A stretch of 64,000 nt of DNA from Hankyongella ginsenosidimutans. GTDB taxonomy: Bacteria; Pseudomonadota; Alphaproteobacteria; Sphingomonadales; Sphingomonadaceae. Of the stretch, positions 54,544-64,000 are shown one piece after another. The notes under the pieces were generated by a model, which was not told the DNA's origin, did no database searches, and was given only the letters and a program-made list of their open reading frames with translations. Every line of letters begins with the position of its first letter. Within the stretch, counting starts at the first letter, position 1. The stretch spans positions 1,302,001-1,366,000 of the forward strand of contig NZ_CP039704.1 in the NCBI RefSeq assembly GCF_005144965.1, written 5' to 3'. Position numbers and translations under genes: made by a program.

Positions 54544-55301
54544 TGCGCTCGTGCCTCTACGTTGGGTGGGTTGGCCACCAGCGGCTGCAACCCCTGCGCC
54601 ACGCTTTCCAGTACCGGGTGTTCTCGCTGCTGCTCGACCTCGATGAACTCGAGGCAATCGCCGCGCAGTGCCGCCTGCTGCGCATCGATGCGCCCGGGCT
54701 GATCGGCTTTCGCCAGGCCGACCATGGGCCGGGCACCCCAAGCGGCCTCAAGGCCTGGGCACAGTCTGTCTTTCAAGGACACGGCCTTGGAGCCGAACGC
54801 ATCGCATTGCTGTGCTTTCCGCGCCTGCTCGGGCATGTTTTCAACCCGCTGGCACTTTATTACGGGCTGGATGCCGCAGGCAGGCCTACGGGTGCCATCT
54901 ATCAGGTGACCAACACGTTCGGCGACCGTCATTGCTACGTGCTGGGACCGGATACGCATGCCTGCGCCAAACGCTTCCACGTCAGCCCGTTCTTTCCGAT
55001 GGATGGCAGCTACCGTTTTCATGCCCCGCTGCCAGGGGACACGCTCGAGCTGGCCATCACCTACCTGGATACTGCGGGCCGGGCGCGGCTTGTCGCCAGG
55101 CAGACCGGGGTACGCCGTCCACTGACGGATGCTGCCCTGTTGCGCGCGCTTGCCATCAATCCGCTGATGGCAGTCAAAGTGCTTGGCGGCATCCACTGGG
55201 AAGCCCTGCACCTCTGGCGCAAGGGTGCCCGTTATCACCGTCGCCCGGCAGGCGCACCACGACAATTCACCATCGATCTTCCGGAGACCGCCTGTGTCTG
55301 A
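54543..55301 (+). CDS. DUF1365 protein
   Basis: 252 residues, start in the TGATG overlap with the previous stop. SCLYVGWVGHQRLQPLRHAFQYRVFSLLLDLDEL, LLCFPRLLGHVFNPLALYYGLDAAG, and VTNTFGDRHCYVLG...KRFHVSPFFPMDGSYRFHA are the standard DUF1365 blocks. Always seen near amine-oxidase and cyclopropane synthase genes, and in Rhodobacter it belongs to the RpoE-ChrR regulon, where it has been linked to furan fatty acid formation. Overlaps cfa by eight bases. Confidence 0.9.
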   Translation: MRSCLYVGWVGHQRLQPLRHAFQYRVFSLLLDLDELEAIAAQCRLLRIDAPGLIGFRQADHGPGTPSGLKAWAQSVFQGHGLGAERIALLCFPRLLGHVFNPLALYYGLDAAGRPTGAIYQVTNTFGDRHCYVLGPDTHACAKRFHVSPFFPMDGSYRFHAPLPGDTLELAITYLDTAGRARLVARQTGVRRPLTDAALLRALAINPLMAVKVLGGIHWEALHLWRKGARYHRRPAGAPRQFTIDLPETACV

Positions 55302-56558
55302 CGACCATAGTCTGCGCGCGCGCCGCCTTCTGCTTGCCGACCGGGGCTTCGCTCTGGGCGATGGCGGCCTGGGGCGGCTGATGGCACTGAGCATCGAACC
55401 GCTCATGCGCGCACTCGACCAGCGCCTGCAAACAGGGCGGCTGACCGCGCGCTTGCCGGACGGCAGCGTGCGCCATATCGGCGGCCACAAACCCGGACCA
55501 AATGCTGAGGTCTGGCTGAACAGCTGGCGGCCGGCGCGGCGCTACATGCTTGGCGGCACGCTCGGCTGGTCGCGCAGCTACATCGACGGCGACTGGGATT
55601 CGCCGGACCTGGCGGCGATCGCCGAACTGTTCACCGCCAACCGCCACACCTTGGGCCAAAGCCAGAAAGGCACGCGCGGAAGCCGCCTGATCAACCGGCT
55701 GGCGCATGCCCTGCGCAGCAACACACGCCGGGGTGCGCGGCGTAACATCGCCTTCCACTATGATCTGGGCAACGATTTCTACGCCGCCTGGCTTGACCGT
55801 GGCATGACCTATTCCGCGGCGATCTTCGCGGATGGCGACACGCTGGAGCAGGCGCAGACACGCAAGATCCGGCGCCTGCTGGACAGCCTGAACGCCCGCC
55901 CCGGCGAGCGGCTGCTGGAAATCGGTTGCGGCTGGGGCGGCCTGGCGGAAATCGCCGCGCGCGACGACGGGCTGCTGGTCGATGGCCTCACGCTCAGCCA
56001 GGCCCAGCTCGACTACGGCCGCACGCGGCTGGCGCAGGCCGGGCTGAGCGACCGCGTGAAGCTGCGCCTGGCGGATTATCGCGATGTTGCCGGCGTCTAC
56101 GATCACATTGTCTCGGTTGAGATGCTGGAGGCGGTCGGCGAGCGCTACTGGCAAGTCTACATGGACAAGGTCTACAGCCTGCTGCGGCCAGGCGGCCGGG
56201 CGGCGATCCAGGTGATCGTGATCGACGATGCGGTCTTCGAGACCTACCGGCGCGGCGCGGATTTCATCCAGACCTACATCTTCCCGGGGCATGCTGCCCG
56301 CTCGCGCGGCTGCAGGACGCCGCCCGCCGGGCCGGCCTGAACTGGCGCGCCGCCGACCGCTTCGGGCTGGATTATGCGAAAACGCTACGCTGCTGGCGCG
56401 CGCGCTTCGAGCATGCAGCGGCGCGCGGGTTGCTGCCCGCCGGCTTCGACGACCGTTTCCAGCGGCTCTGGCGGTACTATCTGACCTATTGCGAGGGCGG
56501 CTTCCGCGCCGGCGGCATCGATGCGGTGCAGCTGCTGCTGGAAAAACCGGCCGCGTAA
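55294..56558 (+). CDS. cfa: Cyclopropane-fatty-acid-phospholipid synthase (CfaA-like)
   Basis: SAM-dependent methyltransferase acting on unsaturated acyl chains in the membrane, about 421 residues. NIAFHYDLGNDFYAAWLDRGMTYSAAIF, the SAM motif LLEIGCGWGGLAEIAAR, then GLTLSQAQLDYGRTRL, DHIVSVEMLEAVGERYW and FIQTYIFPGGMLPSLARLQD. One break near 56290. GTG start at 55294 with GGAG eight bases upstream. In Rhodobacter CfaA is induced by RpoE and its products modify the lipid response to singlet oxygen. Last gene of the operon. Confidence 0.92.
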
Positions 56559-56586
56559 ACCGTGGTGATGCAGGAATAAGCCCAAA

Positions 56587-56629
56587 ACCATGATCGTTTC
56601 AGCTTGAATCAACCTGAAATGATCATGGT
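56587..56629. repeat. CATGATCG palindrome, copy 2
   Basis: Arms ACCATGATCGTTTCAG and CTGAAATGATCATGGT (15 of 16 pairs) around an 11-base loop, between the convergent cfa and gyrB genes. As in copy 1 (35570-35612), the neighbouring minus-strand stop codon (CTA at 56630) directly adjoins the right arm. Likely a bidirectional terminator. Confidence 0.85.
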
Positions 56630-59040
<2,411 letters not shown>

Positions 59041-59053
59041 GCAGGAATCCCGT

Positions 59054-60171
59054 TCAGTTCAGGGCCAAGGCCATCGGCCGGCCGTCGTCGATGGTGAGCA
59101 GGGTGGCGTTCGCGCCCAGGCTGGCAAACAGGGCGCGGTCGGTACCGGTCATCCACGCCTGGACGCCCAGTTCGTTCAACAGATGGAATAGCGCGGCTCG
59201 ACGGTCCGCGTCCAGATGTGCTGCAACCTCATCGAGCAGAAGGATCGGCAATCGGCCCTGCGCCCGCGCCACCAGCCGCGCCTGCGCGAGTACAAGCCCG
59301 ATCAGCAGCGCCTTCTGTTCCCCGGTCGAGCACTGATGCGCCGGTGTCTGCTTGGCCCTGTGGGTGACCAGCAGGTCGCAGCGGTGCGGCCCGAACTGGG
59401 CGCGGCCTGCCTGCGCGTCCGCCGCGCGGTTCGCCTTGAGGCGCGCGCGCACGTCGTCTTCGATCGCCAGCGCCTTGGCCCCTGCGTCCAGCGCCTGCTC
59501 CAGTACGCCCTCGAGCGCCAGCGTGGCTGCCGGAAAAGCGCCATCGCCAGCAATTTCCGCGGCCAGCGCCTGGGCATGGGCGAGGCGTGCGGCGGCGACC
59601 GCCACTGCCTGCTCGGCGATCTTCTGCTCCAGGATGTCGAGCCAGGCAGCATCCGGCCGGGGCAGGCTGAGCAGCTTCTGGCGCTCGCGCAGCGCCGCCT
59701 CGTAGCGCGCGACATGGCCCGCATGCTCCGGTGCCAGCGCCAGCGCCATCCGGTCCAGAAACCGGCGGCGTTCGGCCGGCGCTTCCAGAAACAGCCGATC
59801 CTGCGCCGGCGTCAGCCAGATCAGGGTCAAGGCGCGGGCCAGCGCGCTGCTCGATGCGGCCTCGCCGTTCGCGCGGAACACCCGGCGCTGGGCGCTGTCC
59901 GGTGATTCGCCGGTGCCAAGGTCAAGCGTCTCGTCGCCCGACTGCACCCGTGCCGCCACCGCCCAGCCGCCTGCACCCTGGTGCGAAAATTCATTAAGAG
60001 CGGCAGCGCGCAGGCCTCTGCCGGGCGACAGCAGGGACAGCGCCTCAAGGATATTGGTCTTGCCGATGCCGTTTGCGCCGACAACCGCGACCAGCCCGGG
60101 GCCGGCCTCGATCGTTGCCTGGGGTAGGATCGGTAGCGGGTCAGCAGCAGGCGGTTGACCCGGCATGTCAC
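59054..60171 (-). CDS. recF: DNA replication and repair protein RecF
   Basis: SMC-like ATPase that helps load RecA at gaps. N-terminus [13 protein letters not shown], then Walker [101 protein letters not shown] and [20 protein letters not shown]. The start is a GTG at 60171. A break near 60125 (CCCC should be five C) joins the first 17 residues. Upstream of gyrB, the usual order. Confidence 0.93.
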
Positions 60172-60309
60172 GGGGAAGTCACCGGAAGGGATTAGCTGTA
60201 CGCGCGTCTTCTGCCAATGCCGATCACGCAAATTCCAGCGCAAGCGCCGGAGCGCGCGCCGCCGGCTGAGGGTCTATCCGGGTGTTGTCACGCAAGAAGG
60301 AGATTGACG

Positions 60310-60399
60310 ATGACCCGCCTGACCGCATTTGCCTTGGCGCTGCTGTTCAGCGCCGCCACTCTGACCGGCAGCCTCGCCGGACTGCCGTGCCTCGGCTAA
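60310..60399 (+). CDS. 29-residue hydrophobic peptide upstream of ada
   Basis: MTRLTAFALALLFSAATLTG followed by nine residues ending in CLG: a basic start, one hydrophobic stretch and nothing more. AAGGAG lies seven bases before the ATG and its stop is 11 bases before the ada start, which has its own GGAGG. It looks like a signal-peptide-like leader or a small membrane protein. It may be a genuine member of the ada operon, or a translated leader that tunes ada expression. Confidence 0.5.
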   Translation: MTRLTAFALALLFSAATLTGSLAGLPCLG

Positions 60400-60410
60400 A
60401 GGAGGACAGC

Positions 60411-61462
60411 ATGGACATGACCGACGATGACCGCTGGACCGCCGTCCTCGCCCGCGACCTGCGTGCGGACGGCACTTTCCTCTATGGCGTGATGACGACC
60501 GGCGTCTACTGCCGGCCAAGCTGCGCCGCCCGTCCCGCCCGGCGCGAGAATGTGCGCTTCTTCGCCGATGCCTCAAGTGCTCAGGTGGCGGGCCTGCGCG
60601 CCTGCAAGCGCTGCAGGCCGGACAGTGTGCGCCCGGCGGCAGCGCTGGATGCCGAACTGCGCGCGCTTGGCCGCTGGATCGAGACCCACGCCGACGAACC
60701 CCTGTCGCTGACGGCGCTGGCGGCGCGCGTGGGCCTCAGCCCCAGCTATTTCCAGCGCCGGTTCACGGCCGCACTTGGCGCATCGCCGCGCGAGGTGCAG
60801 GCAGCGGCCCGGCTGGCGCGCCTGAAGGCGTCGCTGCGCGAGGGCGACAGCGTTGCCGGCGCGATTTTCGAGGCCGGCTTCGGATCGACCAGCCGGGTCT
60901 ACGAGCAGGTGGACGGACGGCTCGGCATGACGCCGTCCGCCTATCGTGCTGGCGGCGCGGGCGAGACCATCCACCATGCGACGCGCGACACCGCGCTCGG
61001 CCCGCTGACCATGGCGGCAACCGCGCGCGGCGTCTGCTTCGTGCGCTTCGGCGACAGCGCGGACGCGCTGATGGCGGAACTCGCCGCCGAGTATCCGAAC
61101 GCCGTGCTGCAGCCGGCACCGGCAAGTGCCGCACTCGACGCCTGGATCGACGCGCTCGACGCCCACCTGAGCCAGGGCCAGCCGGTCCCGGACCTGCCGC
61201 TCGATCTCAAGGGTACGGCGTTCCAGCTCAAGGTCTGGCGCTTCCTCATGCGCATCAAGCCGGGCCAGCCGATCAGCTATACCGAACTCGCCGATGGCAT
61301 CGGCGCACCGAAGGCGGTGCGGGCGGCGGCCTGCCTGCGCGCAACGGTATCGCGGTGCTGGTGCCCTGCCACCGGGTCCTGCGCGGCGACGGCACGCTGG
61401 GCGGCTACCGCTGGGGCCTGGAGCGCAAGCGGGCGCTGCTGGATGGGGAGAAGCGTGCATGA
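60411..61462 (+). CDS. ada: Bifunctional Ada regulator/methylated-DNA methyltransferase
   Basis: About 350 residues. The N-terminal Ada zinc domain holds VMTTGVYCRPSCAARPARRENV...GLRACKRCRPD, the four Cys that include the phosphotriester acceptor. The AraC helix-turn-helix reads SLTALAARVGLSPSYFQRRFTAALGASPREV...AGFGSTSRVYE. The C-terminal MGMT domain carries LKGTAFQLKVWRFLMRIKPG and, after a break near 61330, the active site IAVLVPCHRVLRGDGTLGGYRWG. Senses and repairs alkylated DNA and activates the adaptive response. ATGA overlap with the next gene. Confidence 0.94.
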
Positions 61463-62123
61463 TCCTCGATCCAGACGCGGTGCGCGCCGGGATCGACGAC
61501 ATCGGCTATGCGCTCACCCCGCCGCTCCTGACACCGCAGACCTGCCGGCAGTTCATCGACGGCTTCGAGGCGGATGACGGCTACCGCTCGACCGTGACGA
61601 TGGCGCGCCATGGCTATGGGCAGGGGTGTTACCGTTATTTCAGCTTGCCGCTGCCGGAGCCGGTGGCCAGGCTGCGCCAGGCGCTCTACCCGCCGCTGGC
61701 CGAGGTCGCCCGCGCCTGGGGCGAGGACTGGCCGGAGACGCACGCCGCGCTGCTCGACCGCTGCCAGGCGGCAGGCCAGACCCGGCCGACGCCGCTTATC
61801 CTGCGCTACGGCCCCGGCGACTACAACCGGCTGCACCAGGATCTTTATGGCCCGCTGGTGTTCCCGCTGCAGGTGATCGTGCTGCTGTCCGACCCGGCTG
61901 ACTTCTCGGGCGGGCATCTGACCCTGGTCGAGACCTGGCCGCGCCAGCAGAGCCGGTGCGAAGCACCCCTATGGTGCAGGGTTGCGGCGTGGTGATTCCG
62001 GTGCGCACCCGCATGGTGGCCGGCCCGCGCGGCCCGCGCCGGATTGCGGTGCGCCACGGCGTCACCCGCGTGCTGAGCGGCCTGCGCTTCACGCTCGGCA
62101 TCATCTTCCACGATGCCGTGTGA
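61459..62123 (+). CDS. 2OG-Fe(II) oxygenase (PF09859-like)
   Basis: About 221 residues with one break near 61945. Fe-binding HxD in [16 protein letters not shown], distal His and 2OG-binding Arg in [27 protein letters not shown], and [11 protein letters not shown] between. The wording matches the 2OG-Fe(II) oxygenase family of PF09859, not classical AlkB. Coupled to ada, so a role in alkylation damage repair is likely but unproven. Its substrate could be DNA or protein. Confidence 0.85.
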
Positions 62124-62140
62124 CAGTCGGTTCTTGACCC

Positions 62141-62816
62141 TCAGAGAAAGCTGGCGATCTCGTGCAGCGGCTTTTTCCAGCGCATGCGCCGGAATGGTGG
62201 CACCAGGGGCCGGGTAGCCGGTGACGATGAGCAGGTAAGGCTTTTCATCCTCCGGGCGTCCGCACAGCGCATTGAGGAAACCCATGGGGCTGGGCGTGTG
62301 TGTGAGCGTGGCCAGCCCCGCCTGGTGCAGCGCGCACAGCAGGAAACCGGCAGCGATGCTGACCGACTCGGGAACATAGTAATTCTTGCGCAGCTTGCCG
62401 TCCGCGCTGCGGCTGCGGCGCGCGCCGAACACCGCGATCAGCCAGGGCGCGCGCTCCAGGAAGCTCTTGTCCGCATCGGTGCCGAGCGGCGCGAGCGCGT
62501 CCAGCCATTCCTTGCCGGCCTTGCCGTCGTAGAAGGCGCGCTCCTCGACTTCGGCCGCCGTGCGGATGTCCTGCTTCAGCGCCGGACTGCCGATCACCGT
62601 GAAGTGCCAGGGCTGGTGGTTCGCGCCGTTGGGCGCGGTGCCGGCCGCCATCAGGCAGGTCTCGATGATGTCGCGCGGCACCGGCCGGTCGTCGAAGTCG
62701 CGCACGGTGTGGCGCCGGCGAATCTGCGCATAGAAGGCTCGCGCCTGCGCCCGCATGTCCTCCACCGGATACTCGGTGTAGTCCGGCAGCGGGACCGGGG
62801 CGTACGCGCCTGTCAT
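62141..62816 (-). CDS. Nitroreductase-family flavoprotein
   Basis: About 225 residues with one break near 62210. FMN-binding [44 protein letters not shown], then [39 protein letters not shown] and [10 protein letters not shown]. Resembles the subgroup related to iodotyrosine deiodinase/BluB-like nitroreductases (the N-terminal [23 protein letters not shown] wording). Starts in the ATGA overlap with dnaN. Confidence 0.88.
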
Positions 62817-63921
62817 ACCCGCATCGGCATGATGACGTAGAGTGCGGCGCTGCTGTCGCCCTCGCGGATCAGGGTCGGCGCGGCGGCGTCCGCCAGGTGC
62901 ATCTGCACCGTCTGGGTGTCGACCTGATTGAGGATGTCGATCAGGTAGCGGGCGTTGAAGCCGACATCGAAGGCGGGTGCGCTGTACTCGGCCTCGATCT
63001 CTTCGGTCGCAGCACCACTCTCAGCCGAGGTCACGGACAGCAGAACCCGGTTCGGCCCGAGCGAGAGCTTGACCGCGCGGGTCTTCTCGGTGGCGATCGC
63101 CGACACCCGGTCCACACCTTCGGCGAGCGCCTTCGGATCGATGGTCAGCAGGCGGTCGTTGGCGGTCGGGATCACCCGCATGTAATCCGGGAAGGTGCCG
63201 TCGATCAGCTTGGAGGTCAGCACCGCGTTGGCGAATTCGAAGCGGATCTTGGACTGGCCGAGGCTGACGCGGATGTCGCCATCGGTCTCGTCGAGCAGCT
63301 TGCGCACCTCCGCGATCGCCTTGCGCGGCACGATGGCGTCCGGCATGCCGACCGCGCCATCCGGCTGCGGAATGGCGACGCGGGCCAGCCGGTGCCCGTC
63401 GGTTGCGACGGCCCGCAGATGCGGGGTGGCCTCATCGGTCACATGCAGGAAGATGCCGTTGAGGTAGTAGCGGGTTTCCTCGGTCGAGATCGCAAAGCGG
63501 GTCTTGTCGATCATCTGCTTCAGGGTGACGCTTGGCAGGGTGAACCCGAAGGGCAGCGCATCGTCCGCGATCACCGGGAAATCGTCACGCGGCAGGGTCG
63601 CGAGCGTGAAGCGGGCGCGACCCGCCGCCACCGCGAGCCGGCCGTCGGCAAGCTTCAGTTCGACCTGCGCGCCGTCTGCGAGTTTGCGCACGATGTCGAA
63701 CAGGGTGTGCGCGGCGACCGTGATGGCGCCGGGGCATCCGTGCGCGCCTCGACCCGTTCGACGATCTGCAGATCGAGGTCGGTCGCCATCAGCTTCAGGC
63801 CGTCGGCATCCGCCTCCAGCAGCACATTCGAAAGAATGGGGATGGTGTTGCGGCGTTCGACGACGGATTGCACATGCGCGAGCGCTTTCAGAAACGCGGC
63901 GCGTTCAACGCGGACCTGCAT
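62813..63921 (-). CDS. dnaN: DNA polymerase III beta sliding clamp
   Basis: Ring-shaped processivity clamp, about 370 residues. [53 protein letters not shown], then [60 protein letters not shown] and the end [11 protein letters not shown]. One break near 63735. The ATG at 63921 fits the family start. dnaA is not within the window. Confidence 0.96.
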
Positions 63922-64000
63922 TCGGTCATCCCTGTTCTTGGCGGTGCCGCCGGAACGGCGACGCCTTTTGCACTTATCCAACGACGGCGGCCTTGGCAGC

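Noticed and set aside
61459..62123. Calling the ada-linked oxygenase AlkB
   Set aside because: It has the 2OG-Fe(II) core, but its length and motifs fit the PF09859 family better than AlkB, so the symbol is withheld.
63968..63985. DnaA-box-like TTATCCAAC just upstream of dnaN
   Set aside because: Two mismatches to TTATNCACA at the key end and no second box in the short visible upstream stretch.

Overview
The window is GC-rich and densely coded, and it looks like an alphaproteobacterial chromosome. The evidence is the sufR-sufB-DUF559-sufC-sufD-sufS order, a complete System I cytochrome c maturation operon next to yciB, an ECF11/ChrR-type photo-oxidative stress module, rph-rdgB-hemW, CfaA/DUF1365/photolyase genes, and dnaN-recF-gyrB at the right end. 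A 'vgr-related' HExxH protein and the small palindromic repeats recall Sphingomonadales, but the order-level placement is an inference. The right edge (dnaN, recF, gyrB) is probably close to the replication origin.

One fact colours the whole annotation. About 70 single-base frame breaks interrupt genes that must be intact (gyrB, dnaN, dnaK, dxs, sufB, ccmF, recF and others). Nearly all are repaired by adding one base, very often in a run of four G or C that should be five. I therefore treat them as base-calling or consensus deletions, give each gene its full span, and name the break position. Conclusions drawn from a broken frame are weak throughout.

Layout. 1-4743 (minus): suf Fe-S cluster operon under a Rrf2-type regulator. 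4848-5466: small hypothetical gene and a decayed toxin-antitoxin pair. 5643-8768 (minus): dnaK-dnaJ. 8965-10536 (minus): multi-spanning membrane protein. 10511-12212: accessory island bounded by a duplicated 35-bp sequence, holding a RAYT transposase remnant and an AbiJ-like candidate defence gene. 12304-14984: copper chaperone, HExxH protein, MsbA-like ABC exporter. 15135-26145: type I secretion locus (HlyD adaptor plus two unlike ABC ATPases) divergent from a giant cadherin/RTX protein. 26146-26526: nested palindromic repeat block. 26527-33179: dxs, a LytS/LytTR two-component system, and rph-rdgB-hemW. 33246-35496: periplasmic retropepsin-like protein, queF, wrbA.

35613-42401 (minus): yciB-ccmABCDEFGH-cycH, a complete cytochrome c maturation operon. 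42904-45661: ECF sigma, ChrR-like anti-sigma, DUF6134 protein, SDR. 45658-50136: RppH, histone-deacetylase-like protein, KorAB. 50231-51755: a second ECF sigma with anti-sigma and a CpxP-like periplasmic protein. 51870-56558: photolyase, FAD amine oxidase, DUF1365, cyclopropane-fatty-acid synthase. 56630-60171 (minus): recF-gyrB. 60310-62123: small peptide, ada and a 2OG-Fe(II) oxygenase. 62141-63921 (minus): dnaN and a nitroreductase.

The clearest system-level result is that the sigma/ChrR operon and the photolyase-FAD-DUF1365-cfa operon, 9 kb apart, carry the same promoter, TGATCC-N16-CGTA. This matches the known RpoE-ChrR singlet-oxygen promoter class and ties the two operons into one regulon. 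The ChrR homologue here lacks the usual N-terminal zinc ligands.
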